A DNA stretch of 64,000 nt from Breviolum minutum Mf 1.05b.01 (taxonomy: Eukaryota; Sar; Dinophyceae; Suessiales; Symbiodiniaceae). The stretch is taken from assembly GCA_000507305.1 (NCBI GenBank), contig DF239026.1, forward strand, positions 187,571 through 251,570. Direction: 5' to 3'. The notes beneath the pieces were generated by a model that saw only the letters and a list, made by a program, of their open reading frames with translations, was not told the DNA's origin and ran no database searches. Shown piece after piece: positions 32,957-44,470 of the stretch (positions are counted from its first letter, which is position 1; each line of letters starts with the position of its first letter). A program made the position numbers and the translations under genes.

Positions 32957-33574
32957 GCTCACATTTTTTTCAAGGGCATTAGGATTTCGGCCCACTTTGG
33001 GAGGTGATCCAACAATGCAAATTGAATAAATGGCGCTTTTGAACGATTTCTCTTAAAATGGTGCAATGTTTGGGTTCATCATTTTTCGGACCCCTGCTCC
33101 ATGCAGGCAGGGAGGTTTTTTTGGAAGGCCGCAGATGTTTGGGCGCCAAATTTGGGGCCGTGTAATATAGGGACTTGCCGTGGGATTTTTTCATGATTCA
33201 CGACTCGTTTGAAACCTCAACTTGTAGCGGCTTTGGTGGTGTTCAAAGTTGATCAACCCCAAAAATTCTGGAAATGATTCCCCCGATTTTGACAAGCGAT
33301 ACATATATAATTTTGAACAAAAAGGAACACTTCAACCAACTTAAAATGTGTTCAAGGTGATTTGTTTACTATGTACCATGTTGAATCACCATTAAAAAAA
33401 CACCTATTTGGGAGAACTTTTCGGAAGGCAGTTTTTCAGCAAAATCCAAGGTAACCAGCTAGTCTTCAAGCAACGAGTTCTGAAGCCACATCACAAGGAG
33501 CAAGGATGGCAGCTGAATATGCACATCTATAGTTCAAGTGCCTTGGAAATGGAATGAAGTTGTACCTTGTCGTG
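32957..33574. other. Intron-like stretch
   Basis: AT-rich, no PPR segment or clear repeat recognised. Confidence 0.35.
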
Positions 33575-33983
33575 GATTTTTTTGTTTAGGTGATTTTGTT
33601 TTTGAATTTTTGTTTCTACCATGGAAAAAAATTGGCAGTTTCAATGCATAAATAGTGAAATCACTATTTGGGAAATATTTTTACAATTTTCAGTTGTTGA
33701 TTTGTTTACGATGATGTTTTGTTATTTTAAGCCATGGTAAAGATATCTATTGTCATTGAAACGACCATTTGGGGTAAATCTAGGTGAGCAATGACAAAAG
33801 GACCCCCCTTGGTGGTTCGGGTTTGTTCGAGGTGTAAAAATATCCGAATTAAGATCGTGAAATATTTGCATTAAGCCACCGTCAGAACCCCCATTAACCA
33901 ACCACTATGACATGAAAATGTAACTGGTGGTGAAAAAACCATTGCTCAGGTGGTGGTTTCAAACATTGTTTATGAAAAAAAAC

Positions 33984-34127
33984 GTATTTGGGAGAAGGTT
34001 ACCTTACTAGGTGGTGGTTTCTTTTTTTTATTTTCACCCTATTTGGGGAGATGATCCAATTTGACTAATATGTTTCAAATGGCTTGAAACCACCAACTAG
34101 TCGTATTTAGGAGAAGGTTGCCTTAGC
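33984..34127. repeat. Family A element flanked by a 24 bp direct repeat
   Basis: The element (CTAGGTGGTGGTTTC .. CCACCAACTAG) spans 34007-34100. It is flanked by CGTATTTGGGAGAAGGTTAC at left and CGTATTTAGGAGAAGGTTGC at right. A truncated left half of another copy lies just upstream (33946-33985). Confidence 0.7.
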
Positions 34128-34165
34128 GTTCTTGGGGCCAGCTTCACAAAAAAGTCAGCTCCACA

Positions 34166-34217
34166 GGTATAGCAGTGACACACTGGCGCATCTCGCAGCA
34201 TCTTGGTCAGCAGGGGC
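34166..34217 (+). CDS. Possible PPR exon, helix A
   Basis: After CTCCACAG: IAVTHWRISQHLGQQG, one residue shorter than the consensus helix A. Partner exon not found. Confidence 0.4.
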
Positions 34218-35589
34218 GTTTTTTTTTGTGTTGCCGAGGACATTGCCACGGCAAACCAAAGGGAGGTTTGTGACATGTGTTCCTGATGTTTTGTTGTTTT
34301 TGAAGAGGTGGAAGGTAGCTACCTACCTTATTGGATTTGTTTTGAGTGGATTTGTCATTTTCTAGTCCGCAAATCTCCATGTGGGGAAGGTGTTGTACTC
34401 GTTCGAACTTCTTAAGCAAATCTCAGTTGTGTGCTGAATTGTTGTTTGGAGCCTTCGATTATGTTAGAATGCAGCATCAGACATTTCATCCTAGTTCTGT
34501 AAGTAGGAAACTATCTTTGCAGACTTTTGGTCGTCTCACACCCAGAAGTCACAGGTGGTATCTCAAGGATGCAACCCATCTTACAGGATCAGAAGTGTGG
34601 TTTATCCAATAATTCCCCCTTCCAGAATCATGCTTTGTATATGATATGGAAGATGGTTTGATCAGTGTTTCGGAAGCGACATCACCTTCGAGGAGTCTTG
34701 TCTTTTCGATCCCATGGGCGTCATCATGCACGAAAAAACCCACCATTTCAGGAAGATTTCTTCCAACAAACCGAATAAGCAAATCACTGGTTTTTTGAGG
34801 ATTGTTTGATTACTGGAGAATCTCAGGATGGGTTTTGCAACTGTGGGTTGCCTCATGGTGAAATTTACCTTCAAGTGGAAGTTTTAGTTGATGGAATTTT
34901 GCCCCCCAAAACCATGGACGTCTTTGGAAGATGACCAGTTTCACAAGCATATTAAATGGCTGGCAAAAAGAACCCACCACCCAGTTGCAGTGCTGTGGTG
35001 AATGTATACCCCATTGACCCTAGCGGGCAACCTTTCTACCCCACGAAAAAGAAATAGTTCATCTAGAAAGTAGAAAAGAGGAGCGAAACCAGGAGAAACC
35101 TTCACGATTGAACAAACCTCCAATTGATGGATGGCGTAGAGAAATCCAATCACTTGGGATGTGAGTTGTCCCTCCAAGGATCATAGTAAGGGTGTTGAAG
35201 GGTATGCTGGTTTGGGTGTGTTTTTGGGATGTTCCCCCTCCCAGTGGCAAATGAAGGTTTTTAGTTTACAAGAATCCCCGAGGTTAAAACGTTAATCATT
35301 AAAGTGTCATCCAAGTGGTGACTAGCATCTCAGAATCTCAGGGGAGCATCATCGCCAGTAAACGCGGTGCTTATTTCTGAAACTCGAAACCATACAGAGT
35401 GGGATGAAACTAATTACCAAGCTCAGCTGTTTCAACTGGCCGAATGTCTGAACTAACCATCAACATCACTGTCAGTACGTTCATCTTTATCTACCTTGAT
35501 CTTGTACCTCTGGAGAATCCTGATGATATACTAAGTTAATAGGTCAGCAATGAAAAAAACTTTGTAAGGATCCCTATTAAACAACTAAG
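34218..35589. other. Intron-like stretch
   Basis: No PPR segment recognised in about 1.4 kb. Short open frames only. Confidence 0.35.
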
Positions 35590-35682
35590 TTATTGGGTGG
35601 TTTCCGAGATTCTTTTGGCATGTTTACCCCGATCTTTGAGGAAATCAGCCAGTTTGACCTGCACATAGAAACCACCAGCTAG
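35590..35682. repeat. Family A element, diverged
   Basis: GGGTGGTTTCC at left, GAAACCACCAGCTAG at right, with TTTGAGGAAATCAGCC in place of the usual TTTGGGGAAATGATCC. Confidence 0.55.
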
Positions 35683-35989
35683 ATCCACACGTCACTGGGA
35701 ATCTGTTCGAGAATTGTTTTTGTTGGGAGGGGCGTTTGTTGATCTTACAACCCCATTCTATAGTACTTTTTTTTGGTATGTCTCATTTTAACCAAACTTC
35801 TTTTCCATCGAAAAAGAAACATAAATAATTCTTTCTCAGCCAAAAAAGCAGACGGAAAGTTCGTGGAAAATTTCCGACCCAAAATTCTCCGCCAACTCAC
35901 CGAATAAAGGCAACTCTTGTCTTTGGTCTCTTCCCCGGACGTGGTGGTCTTCACTGCGGCTGTGATGCTTGGTTGATCTCAGGTCAACT

Positions 35990-36126
35990 GTTTGGATGTT
36001 CCGTTGCGTTTGTTAGGATCAATGGTTAGTAAATGGGTTATAACCTACTTATAAATGGGGTATTACTTGGGTGAAATAACCCACTGATCCTAACCTTTGA
36101 TCTTAACTTCCAACGGGACATCCTAG
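35990..36126. repeat. Repeat family E element
   Basis: TTTGGATGTTCCGTTGCG at left, CAACGGGACATCCTAG at right, TTAGTAAATGGGTTATAACC between. Confidence 0.65.
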
Positions 36127-36337
36127 TTGTGGGTGATCTTCAAAACAAGTGGATGTGGGTGTGCTAACAATCACGAATTGGTTGGGATGTTTGCGTGATT
36201 ATTGTTGCTTGTTACGCCCCCTGAAAACTGACATGACATTGGAAAACTAACCATTTGAAGATGTATCTCCTTTTCAGAAATGGTGATGTTTAATTGTCAT
36301 GTTAGTGTTGGGGGGGTACTTGTTCTTGTTTCTTGTT

Positions 36338-36368
36338 TTGTTGTTGTTGTTGTTGTTGTTGTTGTTGC
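36338..36368. repeat. (GTT)n microsatellite
   Basis: Ten GTT units. Confidence 0.85.
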
Positions 36369-37628
36369 AGCAGATGGTGTTATAGTTTGAAAAAAAAAGT
36401 CCAAATGGATATTTCTCACGCACACCCACTAGAAAGAAGATAGTCTTCCTACCATCAATTAATGAGGCAGTACAGGTTGACCCTTTGGTGAAATGATCCA
36501 TGAAATCTTGACCCCCCCAGAATATCCCAGAATGGTTTCCATAGAAACAAGGAGGATTCACCTCCAAGCATTTAAGTGATTGCCAGAATCAATTTGATTC
36601 ATGTTATTGGTCAACTTAGTGGCCTACCAATGACTTGTAGACCATTTCAGAGATGTGTTGTGTTCATCCTATTTGGGGAAATGATCTAATCTGACGATAT
36701 TCAACGCATTTCTTTCAACTGGATTGAAGCCCGCTAGGGAATCATTGGGTAAGGATACGTAACCATTTGGTGGCAATCTTTGGAAACGAAGATGAGCTAC
36801 GAAACTGAACTGTCCTCTTTCTACAAAATGGGAAGGGTTTACAAGTATCATCTACCCATGGATCGGGAATTTGTAGATGCCCAAATTGTTGTACTTGAAA
36901 CAAGTAACTTTTTCCAAACCATCATGTTTGGCGTCTTCTTGGTGTCTTTATGGTATCTTATGTCATCTTACGGTATCTTATGTTAAGTTTCAAGGGCGCA
37001 TTCCAAGTTGAAACCTTGTGGTAGCCAAGATAGTCGATTCAGTTGCCGTTTTTGGGAAGCCGAAAACGGAAAAACGGAAAAACCGTGCTGTGTTGTTCAG
37101 GACCTCTTTGACGAAATCCACTGATGAGTCGATTTGGGCCTGGAGTATGGTTTCTTGGAAGAACCTCTTTGAAATTGGGGATTTTGTGGGCAAGAGTTTT
37201 CATTAAGGGGGCAAGTTTTCACTCTTCTAAACAAAGGATTAGATGAGTGCTGAAAACCCTTGTGGCATTCCATGACATACTGGTGGGTTCATGATAGCTG
37301 TGTAATATTTCATCTGCTATTTACGCTAATTAACCAGGGATGTTTTTTTTGTTTTTGCCATTTCTGAACACCCGGTCATGTAAGGCTCTGGTTGCTTGGG
37401 TTGTAAGGGGGTGGTTCTACTCTTGGTTATAGGGACATTGGGATTATTGCAGCCCCTTACGAGAACCCCTATCAACCCAATTAGTCTAACACAATGTTTG
37501 ACATATTTTTTTCGTAGCTCACCTTGCAACCATCAACAAGTATTTCTATAGAAACTTCATGACATTCCCTCATGTTGGTTTGGTGAGACACGAGTACAGA
37601 GGAAGGTAATTCTGCACCTTTTTTCGAG
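36369..37628. other. Intron-like stretch with a partial family A element
   Basis: 36655-36740 keeps the body of family A (CCTATTTGGGGAAATGATC) without clear ends. No certain exon. Confidence 0.35.
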
Positions 37629-37711
37629 GTTCTTCTCAACGATGCTCACCAAGCGCGCCTGAGTTCATCATCCACTCCCCTGATTGTGGCATCCATTAGT
37701 AGTTGCGAGAG
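37629..37711 (+). CDS. PPR exon, helix B plus helix A
   Basis: After TTTTCGAG, phase 0: VLLNDAHQARLSSSSTP then L-I-V-A-S-I-S-S-C-E. It ends AG|GTGC in phase 2. Joined to 38905 it gives S-C-E-R-S-S-A-W, exactly the standard 5 residues between Cys and Trp. Confidence 0.75.
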
Positions 37712-38904
37712 GTGCTCCCTGAAAAGGAAGGCGTCTTTTTCTCCCAGGGCAGCCGGTATCCAAAATGATGTTTTGTAAAGGCATCTCCTTTCAAACATGG
37801 CTTTTATCTCTGTGTAATTTCGGGAAGTAGAGTTTATTCGGGGAATGGTGTCCAACCAGTGGTTGATATCTACCATTTTACGTAACCCCTCCCTTTGTGC
37901 TTTTTGATGATGGTCCTTGTTGGAACTAGCCGATGTTTAGTCTGGGCATATCCCAGTTACAGATCTATGGGCGTACCCTCTGGTGAACTAACATGGCAAT
38001 TCAAAGGATGGATTCTTTTAATATGGAGGGAGGGAGGTGGGATTATCCAACTGAATTCATGTCATGACTTCTTTGGAAAAACACAGAGATTGAAACCCCA
38101 AAAAACGGATAGCCCTTGCTGTTCAACGGTTTTTTTCCGGCCCGACTACTCGAACTTTTTTCCAATGTACCGGTACCAGCAGATGTTTTTTTCGGTGCCT
38201 TAAGAACTTGGCCAAGGGCAATGAACGTGAATCCCCGAGACACAAGTTACCGGGAATACTTTCCCATAGGGTCCATGTATGGTATATTTGCCAACATTTA
38301 CCAAAACTTACCATTAAAATCAGCCAACTGTAGGTAAATTTACCATACACGGGTCCTGTAGGATTGCGCCACGCCACTCGCAACTAGTAATCAGCTAAGA
38401 GTTAAAAGTGTTGGCTTTTTAGTCTCCAAAAAAAAATAAGTCTCAGATAAAGCAATTTTGAAACAACATTCATGTTTCCCTTGAAAAACTTGTAAGAGAA
38501 AATCCTGGAATAACGGAGGCACCAGGATGGCACCGGGCTACCTTAAGAGGAAGGCTTGTTGAAAGGTAATGATGTTTTGGGGAATCACAGCCACCTAAAA
38601 TGGGTCGGTTTCAAAACCAGGTGACCTGAATGATGTAGGAATTAAAATGGCACATTTCTCCATCATGCAAGTCAAGTGGAAAAAGTAGATTTCTGCAAGA
38701 TGGTAGGAAACAGTTCCAAAAACAGCATGTAAAAACAGAAGTCAACATGATAATCTCATGCTAATCCAAACGCCCATTTTCCTCAAAAGAAAACTAATGC
38801 CACACCACAAAGAATAGATGCTTCTACTGTTCAACAACCCCACCAGGTAGGTCTTGCTTCAGGACCTCGCATTTTACGAGCCGACCAGCCGACCAACCCG
38901 CCAG
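37712..38904. other. Intron with a family C hairpin
   Basis: Bounded by GT and CCAG. 38262-38364 is a family C near-palindrome (TAGGGTCCATGTATGGTATA / TTTACCATACACGGGTCC). Confidence 0.55.
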
Positions 38905-38971
38905 GTCGAGCGCCTGGACTGCCGCGTTGAATGTGTTGGATGAGTTCAATCGACATCGCCAACCACTAGAG
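38905..38971 (+). CDS. PPR exon, helix B
   Basis: After CGCCAG and before GTGGTG: S-S-A-W-T-A-A-L-N-V-L then DEFNRHRQPLE. Ends in phase 0 and joins 39489 so that 11 residues plus Val separate it from the next helix A. Confidence 0.75.
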
Positions 38972-39488
38972 GTGGTGTGAAGGGAAGGGAACCAAGGAGT
39001 TAGGGTTATCCAAAATCCCGAACCAAAATAGGGAGCGATGAAGAAACCAAGTACGGTTTTATTCCAGGATCCGGATCCTACCTTTTTTGGGATGGGATGG
39101 TTCCATCAGCATTAACCATCCTCCATTTGGTAGGATTTTTGTCCTTGGGTTTCGCGGGAGTTGGAGTATGTCCGCACCCTGTTGTGTGTATTGGCATTCC
39201 ACAAGTTCAATTTGCCTTATCCGTTTCAGGGGCGAACACCTGGAAAACAAAAAAGTCTTTGCTAAAAGGTTGGTTTGGCTGATGTCAGATGTCAAGACAT
39301 CATAACCCCCCCATTTGGTTGCTGATAGCTACCGCAAATTACAGGAAATTAAAGAGAGAGTATAGGTGATCGTCGAGGATTCTACTAGACTAGTCTTATG
39401 TTTTTTCTGGTTGGGACCATTAGAACTGACATTGCCCAACTTGAATGTTGCACTCCCAGATGCGTCATGTATCGAAGCATCTTTGCAG

Positions 39489-39519
39489 GTGGCTGCTCAA
39501 AATGCGGCCATCAGCGCTT
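39489..39519 (+). CDS. PPR exon, helix A (31 nt)
   Basis: After TTTGCAG: V-A-A-Q-N-A-A-I-S-A and the first base of the Cys codon, then GTCCCT as donor. Joined to 40954 (GC-GCC-CGT) the split codon becomes TGC (Cys). Confidence 0.75.
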
Positions 39520-39559
39520 GTCCCTTGAACTTCAAGTGTGTCAGCTTCAAAACAAATGG

Positions 39560-39754
39560 TTCAAAACTACTGCTGGGTCAGGTTCATCAGGATTTTTCTC
39601 ACAAAAACAATGGATAAATCCCTTCAACTGTGGAATACGTGTGTTTGTTTTTTCTCGGGTGATTTTTTATTTTCTACCATGGTAAACTACCATTCAACCA
39701 CCAATTGAGACAATATTCTTTCTTTGTCCAAGCATTGAACAAGCAAATCCAAGT
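39560..39754 (+). repeat. Family B element with conserved upstream segment, copy 2
   Basis: Repeats the unit at 18217-18399: CTGGGTCAGGTTCATCAGGA, TGTGGAATACGTGTG, GGTGATTTTTTAT, CAAGCAAATCCAAG. Confidence 0.6.
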
Positions 39755-39851
39755 ATGGGAATGGGTGTGGTATACTTGCCAACATTTACCATACAAAAAA
39801 TTTACCATTCAAGTAGGTAAAAAAAAACATACATATACTTTATGGGTAAGA
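39755..39851. repeat. Repeat family C, diverged
   Basis: GGTATACTTGCCAACATTTACC and mirrored TTTACC/GGTAAA arms around AAAAAATTTACCATT. Confidence 0.45.
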
Positions 39852-40616
39852 ATACCTAGTCACTGGTGGGATTTCTTCCATTAGGTTCTTTTTGTTCACA
39901 TATCTCAAACGGATAGGATTTTGTCGTCGACCATACCAACCAGATAGGTCATGCAATTTTGTACATCAAGAGTATGTCATTCATACCCCTTGCAACACAA
40001 AGACCATGAACAAAATAGTCTTGTGGCATTGTTGATTGTAGACCCTTACTAAAACAATATCATTTTCGGAAAGGTCGTTTAGACAATAGTAGTTCGACTC
40101 TCAAGGCTCCTGCTTCACCTTCTGTCTCAGAAACTATCAGCTATCATATAGGAACTTCTTGGCCGCAAATATGGATGAATCAAATACAAGATGATCAAAA
40201 GTTATTGTTGCCACTTTTCTTCAACTAGATGGGGATCTGGCAATGGATTATTTTCTTGTATTTCGATGGTCATCATAGTTGAGAACCTTTTTGCAAGATT
40301 CGGAATATCCCTTCAAAACTCTTGAAACTGATTGTGTGGCCAAAAGCCACCGTTCCTAACAATGCGAGACTATACATAAAGCCTATCAATATCAAAATCC
40401 ATGATTTTGAAACCCCCTCGGATGATCCTGTGACGCTCGGACCAATTTTCCTGAGTTCGTTGTCATGAGTTTTTCTAATTTGGTATACCACCTTTGCGAT
40501 ACAAAGGTTGGCTCGGGGATCATCCATTTACCAGAACCCATAGAATCTATGGGGCTACGGAGGATTTGCTTAGGTTTAGTTGATGTATTGATGGTAAAGG
40601 TAGGTACATAAGACAT

Positions 40617-40790
40617 ACATGGACCTTCTTGGAGGATCACCCCATTTAGTAAGTGGTTCACATAACCATGGTTCGTAAGTCTCCTAACTGGGGTTTATTC
40701 CCCTTCCAAATGACCTACATGGCGCATAAATGGGCATTACTAACCACTTATTAAATGGTCGTAACTCCATTTACCGACCCCTTGGTAATC
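40617..40790. repeat. Inverted-repeat element related to 7055-7185
   Basis: GGATCACCCCATTTAGTAAG at left with TTACTAACCACTTATTAAATGG further right, arms complementary. Confidence 0.45.
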
Positions 40791-40953
40791 TAGCAGCTAG
40801 CATAGCAATTGAAAATCACCATGTTTAATAGGAAATACATCTTTAAAGGGTCCATTTGTCCATTATGTCCATTGCTATGTTAATGTACGAGGGTGTATCT
40901 GGTACCAAAAATCACTCGCCAAAATTCCCTCGTAACAAAGAAGCGATGTTAAG

Positions 40954-41035
40954 GCGCCCGTGGCGAACGATGGCAGGAAGCCTTAAGCATCTTAGCGCAT
41001 ATCAGCGAGGCCAATGGAGGGGCGACACCCGATAC
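40954..41035 (+). CDS. PPR exon, helix B
   Basis: After GTTAAG: (C)-A-R-G-E-R-W-Q-E-A-L-S-I-L then AHISEANGGATPD. With the preceding 31 nt exon it forms a textbook motif. The downstream helix A exon was not fixed. Confidence 0.75.
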
Positions 41036-41667
41036 TGAGTTCATCAGTGGAGGTTGGTAGTTTATCTCCATCATTTACATGGTTTTAGCATCATCCCAGG
41101 TTGTTTTATTTTTGGTTGGCCTTATTTAAAGGGTTGATAGGTTGGTAGTTCTTTCGGACTATGATTTACATGGTTTTAGCATCATCCAAACGGTGGTTTT
41201 CTCGCCGGATTTCTGAAGCATCAATTTGTTTGAAATCAGACTTCCGGAACTGGCAGGAAAAGGGAGATCACTCTACTAAAACCACATGGCGATTGTAGGG
41301 ATCTTAAGAGGGGGCTGTTCAAGGGGAGGGGGTAACTGGGGAACCCTAAGGTTTCCTAGGGAAGATTAGGGGAATCACCACCCCCCCTTAAGAATCCTAT
41401 TAGTTGATTGCAACCCAATCTTTTAGTTATTTCAATCATTGATATATGGGGCATGGAATACTACCCAGTCATATGAGATTTTATTTAAGCCACTATACGG
41501 AGTGCTATGAACCAGCCCGTATTATGGAATGCCACCAAAGGTTTTGAACGCTAGTCAAATGATCTGTGACAACAAAAGCCACTAGTGTTATTCCATACTG
41601 GTTGGTGAATGACTGGAACCCTGGAATGGTTTGTTCCACCTCATAAAACAATTACAACCAATCTTAG
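41036..41667 (+). other. Intron-like stretch with a family D copy
   Basis: 41437-41560 is a family D copy (GATATATGGGGCATGG, CTACCCAGTCATATG, CCGTATTATGG). Otherwise nothing recognised. Confidence 0.45.
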
Positions 41668-41766
41668 ACTGGGTGGTGGTTTCAATTACCTTTTATTTTC
41701 AGCCCTATTTGGGGAAATGATCCAATTTCACTGATATTTTTCAACTGGGTTGAAACCACCAACTAG
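41668..41766. repeat. Family A element
   Basis: ACTGGGTGGTGGTTTCAA at left, GAAACCACCAACTAG at right, with CCCTATTTGGGGAAATGATC. Confidence 0.75.
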
Positions 41767-41775
41767 TAGATGTCA

Positions 41776-41866
41776 TGACATGTTTTCTTCCTTTTTGTTG
41801 GGTTTTTTAATGGGATGCATCACCATGTTTTTTTTCCAACCACGGAACGTTCGTCGCAAATCGAAG
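41776..41866 (+). repeat. Family B element, partial
   Basis: Right part matches the family: TTTTTTTTCCAACCACGGAA then GTCGCAAATCGAAG; the left part is diverged. Confidence 0.5.
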
Positions 41867-41879
41867 AAAATCTGCGGGG

Positions 41880-42045
41880 AAAAACTTATCACAGCTTCAA
41901 ATACCCCGGGTTCCACCGAACGAATTGTGGCCCTTCTTCGTAAAAGGCGCTCAGTTTGGACACGTGTTCCGTTGGATTCTTTCATCATTGCTGTGTTAAA
42001 AGATGCCTTAAAAAAGTCCTGGTTGATGGTCCCCTTTCTTACGAA
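41880..42045 (+). CDS. Possible PPR exon
   Basis: Open frame reading LITASNTPGSTERIVALL, then after 13 residues SFIIAVLKDALKKSW. The order A, B, A, Trp is right but identity to the consensus is low. Confidence 0.35.
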
Positions 42046-42559
42046 AAAGCTGGGGGTCTTTTGGGGTGACTTTTTTGATGAGGTGTTTAAAGAGCTACAT
42101 TTTTGCAAGTTGACAGCAACCATTTGGGTTAGTAATACTCATATGTTCATCTTCCACCCAATTCCCAATTTCATGAAATGATGCAAGATGTTGAGGGACC
42201 GAATCCCCTTATAAAACCAATATGTTGTGGAAATCGGTCCCTATGCTTCACACAGAAGCATGCTGGAAGATGACATTTCACCATTTCAACGAAAACACCC
42301 ATCCTAGTTATCCATGATGATTATGAATTCTAGGGTTTGCCTTACCCCGAATTAACATATCTCTCTTGTGAAGATAGTTGATAAGATGCGTTTGTGTTTG
42401 CTTCTAGCATCGCGATTTTATAAGAGACCGCCAGGCTCAGTCCCAGATCAACGTGATTTCAATGACGCTTGGACCAACAAGATGCACTGTTTGGGGACCA
42501 TGTGTGTTTGGGGGTTGGTTGACCCAAAAAACATCTTGAAGCAACAGCCTAATACCCAG

Positions 42560-42616
42560 GATTTGCTTCAAGAATCAGCAGGTTTGAGTAAAACGACAGT
42601 TAGCAGCACTGCAATT
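42560..42616 (+). CDS. PPR exon, helix B end into helix A
   Basis: After ACCCAG: DLLQESAGLSKTTVSSTAI then TAG. L-L to V-S is 10 residues. A GC inside (GCAATT) may be the donor. Confidence 0.45.
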
Positions 42617-42692
42617 TAGTACGGCCAAGTGGGTGATAATTTGTTCCCTCCCTTCAACTAATAGCTTGCACCTCAAAAATTGTGGTTGGAAG

Positions 42693-42766
42693 ACGTATTG
42701 TTCCCTTTTCCGATGGCTTCCTGGCAGGTGCGAGCTGCTAGTTTTTCGTTGGACTTGAAAACTGAG
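42693..42766 (+). CDS. PPR exon, helix B
   Basis: Between GGAAG and a GTAAAT donor: M-A-S-W-Q-V-R-A-A-S-F then SLDLKTE. Its join to neighbours is not resolved in phase. Confidence 0.5.
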
Positions 42767-42820
42767 GTAAATCTCTTAGCATGTCTTTTATTCCCGATGT
42801 TTTTTTACAAATTATATATG

Positions 42821-42931
42821 GATGTTTCCGAAAATAGTAGGGTTTTCCCCCCAAATCATCCATTTTAATAGGGTTTTATAAACCATCCATTTTGGGGTAC
42901 CCCTATTTTTGGAAACACCCATATATGATCC
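42821..42931. repeat. Palindromic element
   Basis: ATATGGATGTTTCCGAAAAT at left mirrors TTTTTGGAAACACCCATATA at right; ATCCATTTTAATAGGG sits in the middle. About 110 bp hairpin, seen only once here. Confidence 0.65.
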
Positions 42932-42962
42932 ATGTTATAGCATCTATACCGCCTCCTTCTAG

Positions 42963-43017
42963 GAATGCTTCCATCAGCGCCTGTGAGATGCTTGCCTTCG
43001 AAACCTTGGGGGATGTT
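42963..43017 (+). CDS. PPR exon, helix A
   Basis: After TTCTAG: N-A-S-I-S-A-C-E-M. A GTGAGA donor inside the Cys-Glu codons is available, as in 39489-39519. Frame closes at 43018. Confidence 0.55.
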
Positions 43018-43127
43018 TGAGGATCCTACAGGTGATTTTTGGTGAGGAGTGACCAGTTGACTCTGGTTATTTGTCGTGTTTTTGTGGAATACTACCCAGC
43101 TATATAGGGATTAGTTTGATTGTGGTT

Positions 43128-43236
43128 ATCTGGTGTGGGGTTTTTCAGATGATTTTTTACTTTTCTGCCATTAAACGTGAACAACCATCATTGGGGGAAG
43201 ATATGTTTTTTTTCTCCAATCACCTTAAGCAAATCT
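43128..43236 (+). repeat. Family B element
   Basis: AGATGATTTTTTACTTTTC, CCATCATTGGGGGAAG, CACCTTAAGCAAATCTGAG. Confidence 0.6.
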
Positions 43237-43250
43237 GAGTAAAGTGAGCA

Positions 43251-43392
43251 GTGATCAGTTGACTCTGGTTATTTGTCGTGTTTTTGTGAGATGGAATACT
43301 ACCCAGTTATATAGGGATTATTTGATAAACCATGATGAGGATCCTGTCATTTTCACCAACCAGTATCATTTGGATGTCATAAAAGTTTTGAA
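43251..43392 (+). repeat. Family D element
   Basis: Contains ATACTACCCAGTTATATAGG, AAACCATGATGAGGATCC and CCAGTATCATTTGG. A truncated copy lies at 43060-43127 just upstream. Confidence 0.6.
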
Positions 43393-43730
43393 GGTTGCTC
43401 AAGTGAGTTTCCCGTAATTTCAGAATTTTTCCAAGTTGGTGAAACATGATGAAAGTGCCCCAAATTTAGAAGATAAGAAATCCTTGCGTCTCTGTTGTAG
43501 GGAAATTTCAGAACTCTCAAAGAGGTTTGCCCCCTGTTTGAGTTGATATAATGTGGGTTTGAATTCAGATTTTTTTGTTGGCGATCTTAACAAGTCGAGT
43601 CCACCTCCAGGTAGAGGGCTTTGAAACATCACCTTTAGGGTCTCCAAATGGTAATCCACCTGTTTTTGTGCTGTTTACTGTGGGGGACATGTATCTCAAA
43701 CCCTGTCGTTTAGTTGGGGTCTGAGGAAAG

Positions 43731-43789
43731 CTGCCAGATGGCAAGAAGCTTTGCATCTTTTTACCTCGCTCTCTGACTTGAGCTTGGAG
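43731..43789 (+). CDS. PPR exon, helix B
   Basis: After GAGGAAAG: A-R-W-Q-E-A-L-H-L-F then TSLSDLSLE, donor GTTCAG. It ends in phase 0; joined to 44613 it gives exactly 12 residues to I-A. Confidence 0.75.
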
Positions 43790-44369
43790 GTTCAGCGATG
43801 AACGGGTCGCGATCGGGATGATGTGACATGTTCCGTTCCTAAATGAGGAGCTGTTCAGAACCCCAGAATCCTCAAAATCACAGGGTAGTTGGAGAGTTCT
43901 TTGGTTTTGGCAGGTGTCATTAAATGGGACCCCTGTTGGGGGAATCAAACAATGCCAATGTATTGAAATTTTGAGGGATTTCCCTTGTAACAATGCCTTA
44001 TTTTGGGTTGGTAATATAATGACCCCTGTTTGGATTGGTGCTGAGCCGGTGAAGAAAATAGCAAGATGCATCGTGTTGTTGTGCCACAACGCCCTAGAAA
44101 ATTAATATGGAACCCAAAAAATCGAGGTTGGGTTGAGATGAATTTCTTTTTGAATGAGATGATCTTTTAGGTTCCATGTTAAATTTCTGGGGTGTTAATA
44201 TATTACAGCTACAATGGTCCCCTACTAAAAATGAAAGGCCATGTAGCTAGCCTCCCTTGAAAATAAAAGTCCCGCACATGTGAAAATAAGGCTCGAAAGA
44301 CGTTCCCGTTTCTTTTCGGGCCAACCATAATATAGCAACCTGTCAGGTGCTACTACTGAAAATGGAAGA

Positions 44370-44470
44370 ACTGTTACTAGCCAGTTGATATGGGAAGACA
44401 TTCCATGAATTTCTTCAGATTTTTGATTTACCCTCCAGGGAATTAACATATCCCCCCAAAAAATGGCATA
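44370..44470. repeat. Repeat family G element
   Basis: CCTCCAGGGAATTAACATAT near the left and GGGATATGTATCC..TTGGAGGGTA at right. A second copy is at 44826-44940. MITE-like. Right end runs to about 44530. Confidence 0.55.

Noticed and set aside
43565..44089. 174-codon - strand frame
   Set aside because: It overlaps a well supported + strand PPR exon at 43731 and has no recognisable features.
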